A stretch of 64,000 bases of DNA from positions 2,423,001 to 2,487,000 of the forward strand of contig OU452231.1 in assembly GCA_911728455.2 (NCBI GenBank). The letters run 5' to 3'. This DNA comes from Marthasterias glacialis (Eukaryota; Echinodermata; Asteroidea; Forcipulatida; Asteriidae). Positions 20,354 to 29,925 of the stretch are shown in pieces; the stretch's first letter is position 1; each line of letters opens with the position of its first letter. Under the pieces are notes generated by a model. That model saw only the letters and a list, made by a program, of their open reading frames with translations, searched no databases and had not been told where the DNA came from. A program made the translations under genes and the position numbers.

Positions 20354-23188
20354 TTAATTATTTCTACTTAAATAATCGGCAATAACATTGTCTTTGCCGG
20401 GGATATGGCGGTACTCAAGGTCATAACTCTGTAAATACAGACTCCATCTCATCAGCCTTTGACTTTTATTTTTGAACTTGTTTATGTACACTAACGGGTT
20501 ATGGTCCGTGTAGACCATAACTGGAAATTGACCCGTTACATAGATCTCAAAATGTTCTACGGCCAAAATCAGGCCCAATGTTTCCTTTTCAATGGTGGAA
20601 TACCGTCTCTGATGTTTATTGAGTTTTCTCGAAAAATAACTCACTGGGTGTTCGAGGCCCTGAACATCCTCTTGAAATAAAACGGCTCCAACAGCCACAT
20701 CACTTGCATCAATCGCCATTTTGAAAGGCCTATTGAAATCTGCAATCATAAGAACAGGTTCATTAGTCAAAATTTCCTTGAGTCGTTCAAAAGCTTGCTG
20801 ACATGGAGATGACCAATCGAATTTGACATTCTTTGCCAACAGATTTGTAAGTGGTTGAGCCACCGACGCGAAATTTGGGCAAAATCTTCTGAAAAACCCT
20901 GTCAATCCCAAAAATCTCATGACCTCTTTCTTATTTTGAGGTGGTGAAAAATCATTTATGGCTTGTACTTTTGCAGCCTTTGGCAGAATTTTTCCACTCC
21001 CTACTTCATGGCCAAGGTACGTCACACAGGCTTTTCCAATCTCACTTTTCTTTAAATTCACCGTCAGGTTGGCTTCTGACAATTTTTCGAACAGGGATTT
21101 TGTCCTCTGCACGTGTTCTTGCCATGAATTTGAATAAATTACCACATCATCAATGTACACCACGCACCCTTCGATTTCGGCGGTTACTTTACTCATTAAT
21201 CTGGAGAAAGTACCGGGAGCGTTCTTCATACCAAATGGCATGACATTACAAGACCATAAACCATCTGGTGTAGTAAATGCGGAAATTTCTTGAGCTCTTT
21301 TTGTTAATGGTACCTGCCAATACCCTTTGAGTAAATCATATTTACTGACAAATACAGCGTGGCCAATTCTATCAATGCAGTCATCCAGCCTCGGTATCGG
21401 AAAGGAGTCAGTTTTGGTCACCGAATTTACTTTCCGATAATCAATACAAAACCTGTTGGACCCGTCTTCTTTTGGAACAAGAACAACGGGTGAACTCCAC
21501 GGGCTCTGACTAGGAGAGATAATGTCATTCTCTAGCATGTATTTGATTTCATCTCTCACACACTGCAATTTGTTAGGATTGAGGCGGTATGGATGCTGCT
21601 TGATTGGAGTGGCCTCCCCGACATCCACATCATGAAACAGTACAGATGTACGTCCTGGTTTATCTGTAAATATACATTCGTAAGATAAAAGAACATCAGT
21701 TATTTCTGACTGTTTATCATCAGCTAAATGTTCGAGCTTGACTTCCAAATTTCTCAAAACTTCAGAATTTTTGGTCATAATGGCAGAGAACTGCCCTGGC
21801 TCTGTTAAAACAATGTCCCTTTGAACAAATGCTTCAACATCCATCTCCGCTTCTTTGCAATCCACTACGGCAACACTTTGTGAAATTTGCCCTCTCGCAT
21901 GATATTTTTTTAGCATGTTGATGTGACAGACCCTACGTTTCTTTTTCCTATCAGGGGTCTTCACAACATAATTTACCGAGTTCAATTTCTTCTCAACCTG
22001 ATAAGGCCCACTGAACTTCGCACGTAAAGGTTCACCTTGAAGCGGAAGCAAGACAAGCACTTGATCGCCTGAGTTAAAAGTTCGGTCACGTGATTCCTTA
22101 TCGAACCTCGTTTTCATGATTTTTTGTGACTGAACAAGGTTTGCCTTGGCAATATCATATGCTGAATACATTCGTTCTTTTACATCAGACACATAATCAA
22201 TTATGTTTGTTTCAGCCTTTGGTTCAGGTGACAGAAGTTTCTCCTTAATGAACTTAAGCGGCCCACGAACTTCGTGGCCAAAAACTAATTCAAAAGGGCT
22301 AAACCCCGTGCCCTCACAGGGAGTATCTCTTGTAGCAAATAAGAGAAAATCTATCCCTTTATCCCAATCATCTTGCCGATCATGGCAAAACTTACGAATC
22401 ATTGACTTGAGTGTTTGGTGGTATCTTTCAAGTGCACCCTGTGACTGAGGATGGTATGCTGATGATGTTGCCTGAGTTATTTCTAATGACCGCAAAACTT
22501 GTTTGAACAGTTTGCTGGTAAAGTTAGATCCCTGGTCATGCTGGACTACTTTAGGCAACCCCATTTGGGTGAAAAATTTCACAAGAGCCTCAGAAACATT
22601 TTTGGCTGTGATATTCCGCATAGGTATAGCCTCTGGATATCTAGTTACAACATCCATGATAGTTAACAGGTACATGTGACCAGACCTCGTTTTGGGTAAG
22701 GGTCCGACACAGTCGATGATAATTTTGTCGAACGGCTGCCCACAAGCCGGAATTGGGATCAGCGGGGCAACTGGTATTTTTTGGTTTGGTTTGCCAACTA
22801 ACTGACATGTGTGACACGTTCTACAAAATTGACTCACATCTTTGTGAAGTTTGGGCCAAAAGAAATGGCGCATAATGCGATCCTGGGTTTTTCGCACCCC
22901 AAGATGGCCGGACATCGGCAGATCATGTGCTACCCTCATGACTTCTGCTCGATATGCTGGGGGAATTACTATCTGATTGATCACACCCCATTCATCCGCA
23001 GGAACTTCAGGGTGACGCCATTTTCGCATCAACACCCCTTGTTCCGACATATAGTAGCAAACTGGAACTGTCTCTGCATCTTTTTCACTAAGCGCAGAAT
23101 TGATCAATCTGTTTAGCTCGGGATCTGACTCTTGTAGTAAGATGAGTCTTTTTTTTACTGAGCATAACAGGCTGAGACTGAGGTTCAC
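20354..23188 (-). CDS. Pol polyprotein: integrase, then reverse transcriptase and RNase H
   Basis: 944 codons counted from a GTG; there is no ATG near, so translation probably continues from gag-pro by frameshifting. Integrase zinc finger H88, H95, C125, C128. Catalytic triad D159, D218, E254 with 35 residues between the last two. Then the reverse transcriptase, with the FCIDYRKVN, FSRLMSKV and YIDD motifs, and RNase H with IDAS, a KETLGL glutamate and TDHNPL. It ends HIPGKDNVIADYLSRNN. In ordinary Ty3/gypsy elements the integrase is last; here it is first, as in Ty1/copia, the defining trait of the Gmr1-like clade. Confidence 0.96.
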   Translation of the reverse strand: MNLSLSLLCSVKKRLILLQESDPELNRLINSALSEKDAETVPVCYYMSEQGVLMRKWRHPEVPADEWGVINQIVIPPAYRAEVMRVAHDLPMSGHLGVRKTQDRIMRHFFWPKLHKDVSQFCRTCHTCQLVGKPNQKIPVAPLIPIPACGQPFDKIIIDCVGPLPKTRSGHMYLLTIMDVVTRYPEAIPMRNITAKNVSEALVKFFTQMGLPKVVQHDQGSNFTSKLFKQVLRSLEITQATSSAYHPQSQGALERYHQTLKSMIRKFCHDRQDDWDKGIDFLLFATRDTPCEGTGFSPFELVFGHEVRGPLKFIKEKLLSPEPKAETNIIDYVSDVKERMYSAYDIAKANLVQSQKIMKTRFDKESRDRTFNSGDQVLVLLPLQGEPLRAKFSGPYQVEKKLNSVNYVVKTPDRKKKRRVCHINMLKKYHARGQISQSVAVVDCKEAEMDVEAFVQRDIVLTEPGQFSAIMTKNSEVLRNLEVKLEHLADDKQSEITDVLLSYECIFTDKPGRTSVLFHDVDVGEATPIKQHPYRLNPNKLQCVRDEIKYMLENDIISPSQSPWSSPVVLVPKEDGSNRFCIDYRKVNSVTKTDSFPIPRLDDCIDRIGHAVFVSKYDLLKGYWQVPLTKRAQEISAFTTPDGLWSCNVMPFGMKNAPGTFSRLMSKVTAEIEGCVVYIDDVVIYSNSWQEHVQRTKSLFEKLSEANLTVNLKKSEIGKACVTYLGHEVGSGKILPKAAKVQAINDFSPPQNKKEVMRFLGLTGFFRRFCPNFASVAQPLTNLLAKNVKFDWSSPCQQAFERLKEILTNEPVLMIADFNRPFKMAIDASDVAVGAVLFQEDVQGLEHPVSYFSRKLNKHQRRYSTIEKETLGLILAVEHFEIYVTGQFPVMVYTDHNPLVYINKFKNKSQRLMRWSLYLQSYDLEYRHIPGKDNVIADYLSRNN

Positions 23189-25037
23189 AATCTCTAGTGT
23201 GAGTTTGAGATTGGATCCGATTGAGAGGAAGTGGTACCTCGTCCTCTAAATCATGGAAGAATGTTTCTGCCAACTTATAACATTCATCATTGGCTCTCTG
23301 AAATGAATTTCTTCCCCCCTCCTCAACTTTTCGAGCCATAGACCTAGTGGTCACACAGGCGGGAAAAATGCCCGGATAACATTCAGAAATCCCCTCTGTG
23401 TCTAGATTAGAGGCTGGGATTGTTGTCAATTTAATGCATGGTGTGGTTTGACAATCTACTCTTGACCCTGCAATGTCATTCCCAAGAATGAACGTAACAC
23501 CTTCTACAGGTAAATCGGGAACAATGCCAACATCAACATGTCCCGTTTTAAAGTCTGAATCAAGGTACACCTGATGAAGGGGAATGCTATGAAAGTCACT
23601 TCCTACACCCTTAATCAAAACACTGTAGTTGCTATGAAGGTCACCAATAGAGGGAATAACACTACTTAGTAGTAAGGATTGGGCGGCGCCCGTATCCCTC
23701 AGAATGTGAACCAAATACGTGTCGTCACTTTCTGTGATCGACACTCGACCCTTCGACATGAAAGGTGAATAGCTACTATCCTCCACACATGAATGACATG
23801 ACCTGAAGGCAGTTGTACTTGAGTCTTCCAATCTGCTATTGCATAACTCAACAGAAGGGTCTGGGTCCTTTTGGGACAATCCGGAACCAATGTTAGCAGT
23901 TAAAGCAACACCCTTCTCAAGTTTCTTTCTTTTGAAACAGCTTTCATAAGTATGCCCAACCTTATGACAAAAGCTACAGACTGGTCGATTTGTTCGCTGT
24001 ACATTTTTAGGCGAACTGGAGGCGGAATTTGACCCTTGTTCCTTACAGGAATTTTGCTCAACCTTAGAACATTCTTTCAGTTGTTCTGTGGGTTGCTTGG
24101 TACTTCCGCCATTCTTATTCCACTTTTTGTAAGCAGTTTGACCTGCTGGAACAAATGATTGACGGTGGACCAACTCAAAGTCATCCGCCATGATGGCAGC
24201 AGCCTCAAGTTTCTCCACCCCTCTGTCTGCTAAGTGAGTTTTGATTTGAGTTGGGAGGCAATTTTTGAACTCTTCAAGCAACATAAGGTTGCGTAATTTG
24301 TCAAAATCCTTGCCAATTTCCTTAGAGAGTAACCATCGATCAAACAAATTACTTTTCTCTCTTGCAAACTCCACATGTGTTTGATTGGGAAGTCTTTGAT
24401 TGTTGCGGAATTTCTGTCTGTACGCCTCCGGTACCAACTGATATGCTTTCAAAATTCTTTCCTTCACAATATCATAATCAGCACTTTGTTCAGGAGTTAG
24501 CGCTGTGTAAACATCTTTGGCTCTTCCATCAAAAATACTGTGAAGAAGCGTGGTCCAATTTTCTTTAGGCCATTTCAATTTCTGGGCCAAGTTCTCAAAG
24601 GAAGTGAAGTATTTTGCAACCTCCTTATGGTCAAACTTTGGGACCAATCTGATGTTTTTTGCGAAGTCGAAGTTCACTGAACTCACCGACTTCTTGGCCT
24701 GAATTTCAAGTTCTTTCACTTTGATCTCGTGCTGCATTTTCTCGAGTTCAAAAGCGACTTTTGCCTGGTCAGCTTCTTTCTCAATTTGTTTCAGTTTGAT
24801 TTGCAACTGTAAAACTTCCAACTGATTGGATGGTTTCTGTTCACTCTCAACTTCAATATAACCATTTTCTTTCAATGCCTCCACCACCAAACGGTTCACA
24901 TGTGTCTTTTTGGCTACAGTACTGATTTTCAACCCAAGGAATTGAGCCAGCGCAACCAACTTATCTTTGTTGAGTTCGTCAATATCAGCGGATGTTAGCA
25001 CCTCCTTATCAAGAAACTCTTCCACATTAAAACTCAT
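23088..25037 (-). CDS. Gag-Pro polyprotein of the Gmr1-like element (649 residues)
   Basis: Structural protein fused to an aspartic protease. Seen: a SAP-like helical start (about 20-55), a Lys/Glu-rich coiled coil (about 70-118), a retrotransposon capsid region (about 130-300, with FDHKEVAKYFTSFE and GRAKDVY), a CCHC zinc knuckle at 354-367 (CX2CX4HX4C), and the protease active site DTGA at 448-451. The ATG at 25037 lies about 200 bp inside the 5' LTR. The stop is at 23088, after a 101-bp overlap with the pol frame, which sits +1 relative to gag-pro. No stop or frameshift breaks the frame. Confidence 0.95.
   Translation of the reverse strand: MSFNVEEFLDKEVLTSADIDELNKDKLVALAQFLGLKISTVAKKTHVNRLVVEALKENGYIEVESEQKPSNQLEVLQLQIKLKQIEKEADQAKVAFELEKMQHEIKVKELEIQAKKSVSSVNFDFAKNIRLVPKFDHKEVAKYFTSFENLAQKLKWPKENWTTLLHSIFDGRAKDVYTALTPEQSADYDIVKERILKAYQLVPEAYRQKFRNNQRLPNQTHVEFAREKSNLFDRWLLSKEIGKDFDKLRNLMLLEEFKNCLPTQIKTHLADRGVEKLEAAAIMADDFELVHRQSFVPAGQTAYKKWNKNGGSTKQPTEQLKECSKVEQNSCKEQGSNSASSSPKNVQRTNRPVCSFCHKVGHTYESCFKRKKLEKGVALTANIGSGLSQKDPDPSVELCNSRLEDSSTTAFRSCHSCVEDSSYSPFMSKGRVSITESDDTYLVHILRDTGAAQSLLLSSVIPSIGDLHSNYSVLIKGVGSDFHSIPLHQVYLDSDFKTGHVDVGIVPDLPVEGVTFILGNDIAGSRVDCQTTPCIKLTTIPASNLDTEGISECYPGIFPACVTTRSMARKVEEGGRNSFQRANDECYKLAETFFHDLEDEVPLPLNRIQSQTHTRDCEPQSQPVMLSKKKTHLTTRVRSRAKQIDQFCA
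23149..23156 (-). promoter_or_regulatory. A8 run, candidate gag-pro/pol frameshift site
   Basis: The minus strand reads AGT AAA AAA AAG ACT in the gag frame inside the 101-bp overlap. A +1 (or -2) slip on the eight A residues would enter the pol frame. Position and phase are seen; use of the site is inferred. Confidence 0.5.
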
Positions 25038-25220
25038 GGTGAATTATAACAAGTCAAAATTGTGTAGGCAAATGTAATGATATGCAAATTATAATAACGT
25101 AACTATCCAGCACGATAACTTAAATAGAATAAACAGTACAAATAATTGAATTATTGTTTGCGTCTCAAAAACAAAATGAAATTATCAAGAGTCACTAAAT
25201 TATACTTCGTTCTGATCGTT

Positions 25221-25237
25221 TCCCGGACAAGCCCCCA
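25221..25237 (-). promoter_or_regulatory. Primer binding site, tRNA-Pro-like
   Basis: Five bases inside the 5' LTR, the minus strand reads TGGGGGCTTGTCCGGGA. This matches the 3' end of tRNA-Pro with one transition, which would still pair as G-U. The same tRNA primes murine gammaretroviruses. Confidence 0.85.
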
Positions 25238-25242
25238 ATTTC

Positions 25243-25952
25243 TGTTACGAAGAACAGAACTAAACAGACATAACAGACTGAAGACGCAACTAAGTGACTC
25301 AAATAATTAGGCAGGGGACGAATGATATTAGAGAGAAAATAAATATTAATGCATATCTCTCATTCTCTGATTTCAACAATTTAAACTAAACCATTACAAA
25401 ATCACAATTTAGGTGTACAAGAAAGTAAAGCAAATATAGACTAAGAAAATAGGTTTGATACCGGTATCAACGTAACAGGGTGTGTGCTGCGTCATGCCCA
25501 TCAAAGTTCTTGTGGCGTGCTAGGTGAAGCTTGGCTACTCGGCTGTGGTACTCTCCGGTCAGCGGTAGTCATCTTCGAGAGACAGGAGGTGGACCTCAGA
25601 CGGCCAGTCGTCAGGAACGGTGACAAGAGAACCCACGGCAGGAGCAGGGTGATGACGAGAGAGTTCACCGGCAGAAGCAGGGAGGCGACGGGTTAAAAAC
25701 CGTTAGGAGAACCCGGTCCAGTCCAGTTCATTTTGGGCGTGGCTCGTGATGGCTGGAGAGCAGCAGTCATAGCGGCACGTCAGCACACCAAGTGGAAAAT
25801 AATGCTCTGACCCGATTTAGGCATGCACGCCCCTTTTAAGCAGCTATTTAACATTCCTAACATTTTAGAGCGCAGTTCATTATGAATGAACCGAGAGTCA
25901 TACAAAAACAACTGTAAGCCGTGACTAATAAGTTTAAACCGCACTTGTAACA
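25243..25952 (-). repeat. 5' LTR of the Gmr1-like element
   Basis: 710 bp, TGTTAC...GTAACA when read on either strand. In element sense it contains a TATA-like TTAAAAG about 130 bp from the upstream end, a possible promoter. The 70-codon frame on the plus strand occurs in both LTRs and is antisense; it is not called as a gene. Confidence 0.95.
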
Positions 25953-26020
25953 GCGGCCAGCCACCACCCCGGTCATTACCAAGCAGTGAAGACCGGGTCC
26001 TCACACTGTTATTCCCTAAT
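25953..26020. repeat. Right half of the hairpin MITE broken by the LTR element
   Basis: GCGGCCAGCCACCACC onward to 'cactgttattcccta' is the mirror of 19198-19309. The first four bases are the duplicated target. Confidence 0.88.
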
Positions 26021-26159
26021 TAATTATATTATTATTAGCAATAATCATGATAATTGAACATTATTTATTATAACTTTACAATTACATGCATGATTGAATG
26101 ATAAGAAAACAGAAAATGTTCAAGGATTTTCCTAAATTATTACTTTTTTTAACAAAAAG

Positions 26160-26332
26160 GGCTTATAAATGGGAAAGAGTAGTGCCTTAGTTTGGTCTCA
26201 AACAGTCGTTTAAAACCTTGCACTTGCAGGGTCATGAGGGTCCGTGGCCGTGTGGCTAGCCTTTTTCAGCTCGGTCTTCGAATCAAAGATCACGTCCTCG
26301 ACCTCGGTCACCACTCTTTTATTCCCATAAAT
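26160..26332. repeat. Hairpin foldback element, another copy
   Basis: 'ataaatgggaaagagtagtg' mirrors 'caccactcttttattcccat'. The centre contains 'acagtcgtttaaaacc', as in the copy at 14999. Confidence 0.65.
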
Positions 26333-27167
26333 ACTAAATAGTAATTCTTTATTTACTGTACAAGGGCTAAAATGCCGTATCCGGCTGTCACTTTATAACC
26401 ATGGATGAGCCAACAGAAAAAAATCAACAGAACTTACCAATTACCAGGCGGCAGGGCAAGGACCGTCAGGAGGGCCTGAGGCGAGCAGAAGGCTTCACAA
26501 AATGACCGCTACTACAAAATGAGACGTGTAACACAAAATTGTCCGGAGACAATTTACCTTAAAAAACTGCCTCATTCACCACAATCATTCTGGAGGTGGG
26601 AGTTTTAAAAAGACATCAGTTTGGGAAATTTGGTTTCAATTGCCGATAGCTGGTCCATCCCGATACATGCGGATGACAGAGTTTGTACACATTCGACAGA
26701 TTGTGTCCCCAGCACTTTCATGCAGCTAGCAGTACTGTACAACAGTGTAGTATTATTTGATTGGGTGACGCACATCATTCCAGTAATGCTGAGTTACTGT
26801 GTGTGTGCTTTAGGATATGGAGATATGCCAGGGTTGGCAGCCATTACTTTCATAAATAATGTCAGTTACGGCAAAGGAGGGCGCACTTGCACAAAGTTGA
26901 GCTGACAATAATAAGTTATTGTAAATACCCCAACTATTTTTCAATACGGTAATTATTGTTTTGCGGTCATGCATTAATAGATTGTGTAAAATAATAACCT
27001 GAGGTTTTGTATTTCACATTTTGAGGCAACTTGATAAAGGTTTGCGTTAAAGTTGGGTGTAAGTATTTTGTTTAGCAAGCGGAGGGATGCTTTTGAAAAT
27101 TTACAGCAAGCCAGTTTGAGGGGAAAAACATTTTCATTTCTTGCATGCTCAGGTGGTAGTTAAGAAT
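26333..27167. other. Intergenic DNA, nothing recognised
   Basis: Contains a 94-codon plus-strand frame at 26621 without recognisable domain, splice context or repeat support. I see no gene. Confidence 0.5.
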
Positions 27168-27500
27168 AATAACTAGTTCTTATATAGCGCATTTCACATT
27201 AACCTCTAAATGCACTTTACATTAGTGCCCGGGTCATTGGGCTAATAACATTTCTGTAATCTTTTTCAGTTCCCTGGGGAGAGTACAGCCCGAGCTGCCA
27301 TGGCACGCTGATAAAGGCTTTTTCAAACACAATATCAACCTCTACCCTCACAGGTAACCATATACCCCTGGGTGAAGAGAACCAATTATATATAGTAAAG
27401 CATTTTGCTCAAGGTCATGACCGGGATTCAAACCCACACCCCGATGATTTGACAACCAGAATTTGAGTCTAGTACACCAGAAAGCTCGGCCATGACAAGC
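27168..27500 (-). mobile_element. tRNA-derived SINE, body type 3
   Basis: The reverse strand begins CTTGTCATGGCCGAGC and contains GTGTGGGTTTGAATCCCGG. The body then carries 'tataccc', 'gaggtt/gatattgtgtttg' and 'aaaagcc', ending 'gcgctatataagaac'. A truncated sister copy lies at 50808-51090. Confidence 0.82.
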
Positions 27501-27939
27501 TAATCTCTCCCTCCCCCCCCCCCCCCAATGTATGTGTCCCTCCATGAAAGTGTCTAGTAATAGGCCATTGGTAAGTATTTAACAGTGTTTTAGGTCTCAA
27601 TCGAGGTCTCCCCCACCCTAGAGACTAGAGTCATTTTTAATCTCGGCACAAGACACCCGCCTGAAATTGAGCAGGTGACATGCGGTTTATTTTCGGTGGT
27701 TTATACAAAAATTCATTTTTTCAAATGAATTACTGTCATCATTCCTTGATGTTTTTTTTTTCGTTCGATATCACATTTGAAAGTTAGGAACTTTGGTCAT
27801 CATACAAAAATAGCAACATTTGGATTAGCTTTTCAGGGTGAAATCGGCTTGAGCATGAATCTTATATCGTTATGATGATTAAGTTGATTGTTAAAAATGC
27901 AAATTAAAAAAACCTCATTTAAGACCTATTGTGATAACC

Positions 27940-28168
27940 AGGGGCGGATCCAGGATTTTCAAAACAGGGGGGGGGGGGCGTCCTGAAATTTACCGATCAA
28001 GCAGCAATCAATGATTGAAGGCAAGTTGTGGCAACTACAAGCGCGTAGCACTAAGCCCTAACAGCATGGTGTCCAGTGAACATTGTAATCTGTAATATGT
28101 CGAAAGTTTATTTTTCATTGCAAGTGGGCTGGATGATATCTTGATTTTTTTTTTTGGAAGGAAAAATA

Positions 28169-28200
<32 letters not shown>

Positions 28201-28242
28201 TGTTCGCCCCTCGCACCCCCTCCCTGGATCCGCCCCCGATAA
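27940..28242. repeat. Inverted repeat 'ggggcggatccagga' enclosing a long poly-G
   Basis: The left end 'gataaccaggggcggatcca' mirrors the right end 'tggatccgcccccgataac'. The interior has an 11-bp G run near 27966 and a run of about 31 G ending at 28199. Probably a small MITE-like element. The Pro- or Gly-rich frames across it are artefacts. Confidence 0.7.
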
Positions 28243-29791
28243 CGTTGATGTAGAGTACAAGACGGAGGAGTATGTTACGAATATCGAATATCACACTAGA
28301 CAACAATCATTGAGCGAGAACAAATGTTTTTTATTCCATAAAAAGGAAGTTTATTCTACAAACATAAGAAGAAAAAAAAGAACTGACACACTATTACTCT
28401 CACAATAATACGAAAAAGGTACTGAAATACATTTACATTTACATAAGTATTAGAGAAATTGTGAATTAAAGTATGATGGAAAATACAATCTATCCTAAAG
28501 AGTTTGTGTTAAAACAAAAGAAAAAGCGAATCTGAAGATCAGTGGCTTAAATCCACTGTGGTAACTGGGGGAGGGGGTGATTTAGGAATGTCCAACCTGT
28601 GACAGCGCCTTAAATTAAAATTGGGGTCTCCAATTTCAATTTCCTCGCCTTTGACAGTACTTCAGACAGAAATATTTCTATGGAAATTTGGTACTGGTAT
28701 GAACTTCATAATCAGTATTAAAGTTTCGGACCGATACTAATAAAACCTTTTTTGATGAATACTGATCCTGTATTCTACCTTTAAATTAAGCTGCAGCTAT
28801 AAGAACGTTTTGAAGAGGGCTGCAAAATCAGAGTCTTGTCGAGCGTATGTACCATCATGTCGAACTAGAACACATTAAGGCCAAGTATTACAAACATTTG
28901 ATCCCCCATTCCCATCCGTTTTTGAAGATGTCATATTTTTATTATTTACAAACCCCCCCCCACACAGAAAAACGTGGGGAAAAAAGTATTTTCTTGGCAC
29001 AATTATTTCGATGATAGATTTCATTTCCTGATAATTTAGAATTCTACAGTGATTTTTTAAGACTTTTTTTTAAATTAAGCTATAAATAAAAAGCTGGCTG
29101 TCATTTTGAACAAAAAAGTTGGTGGCCATTTTTAATTTAAATGCTTGGCGGCCATCTTGGAAAAAAACATAAACAATTTTGTAAAAAAACCTCATCCTTC
29201 TCTTTTTGAAAAACAAAACAAAACAAACAAAAAAACAACAGGACGATTAAGTGATGTTTGTTTGTTTTGTTTTTTTTACTTGGCCTAATTATTACTGATT
29301 GTTATTCGGCAAGGGAAATACAAAAAATTGATGTGGAATTTCACAATACATGTCACAGACACAGACATAAGCGCACAAACCTACCGACTCTTATCTTGAC
29401 AAGTATTGGTCAATGAAAACAGACTACCAGCCAAATTACCATGTGGTGTATACTATAAGAGACTGGTTCCCAGCAGCGCTTTTATTTGTCGAAATTATTT
29501 TCTACTTAAAAGCTCTATGGAGTATCGCCAAGGCGAGGAAATCTCACTAAGCGTCCCTTCACTGGAAATCTTGACTTCCAACCCCCTCCCCCCATGTAAA
29601 AAGTATCAAATCGAGCAGAGGAAAACAGCGCCCTCAAGAGCTAATCCCAAATCCCTAAATGGTTTAAACCAATCTCAAGGAAGATCACACTCTCCTCTAG
29701 AGATGATGTTCAGCCATCCTCCGGACCACCATTGTTAAATTTGCTTCAGTATATGAATAGGATTATTTTTCTGACCCTCAGCTATCGAGTG
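28243..29791. other. Intergenic DNA 3' of securin, no gene seen
   Basis: AT-rich with homopolymer runs. A 110-codon plus-strand frame at 29406 has no recognised domain. The 3' UTR and polyadenylation site of securin should lie in the right-hand few hundred bases. Confidence 0.55.
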
Positions 29792-29925
29792 TTAGTCAGT
29801 GCTCTGCTCGTCCCACAGTTTGAAGCTGTTGATGTCCATGAACGACACTGAGTCTAATGGAGGCAAGTCCAGGCAGGAGTTCAGGTCTATTGGAAGGTTG
29901 ACATCAAAGCTGTTCACTGATAAAT
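29792..29925 (-). CDS. PTTG1: Securin exon 5, C-terminus
   Basis: Acceptor TTTGCACAG|, 134 bp, ending ..SFKLWDEQSTD and TAA. Contains LNSCLDLPPLDS, similar to the LSTLDVELPP stretch near the end of human securin. Confidence 0.83.

Larger units (their letters stand above)
19310..25952 (-). mobile_element. Complete Gmr1-like Ty3/gypsy LTR retrotransposon
   Basis: 6643 bp. The 710-bp LTRs (25243-25952 upstream, 19310-20019 downstream in element sense) look identical by eye and both run TGTTAC...GTAACA. The target duplication is GCGG (19306-19309 and 25953-25956). The element carries a tRNA-Pro-like primer site, gag-pro, pol and a polypurine tract with no stop codon inside either reading frame. 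Integrase is placed before reverse transcriptase, the order known for Gmr1-like elements of deuterostomes and the reverse of ordinary gypsy. Intact frames plus matching LTRs imply a very recent insertion, possibly still mobile. Confidence 0.95.

Noticed and set aside
22203..23116. Plus-strand frames of 80-100 codons inside the retrotransposon
   Set aside because: Antisense shadows of pol.
25484..25696. 70-codon frame repeated at 19551 and 25484
   Set aside because: It lies antisense within both LTRs and owes its duplication to LTR identity.
28115..28408. Poly-Pro and poly-Gly frames
   Set aside because: Translation of a homopolymeric G run in a repeat.
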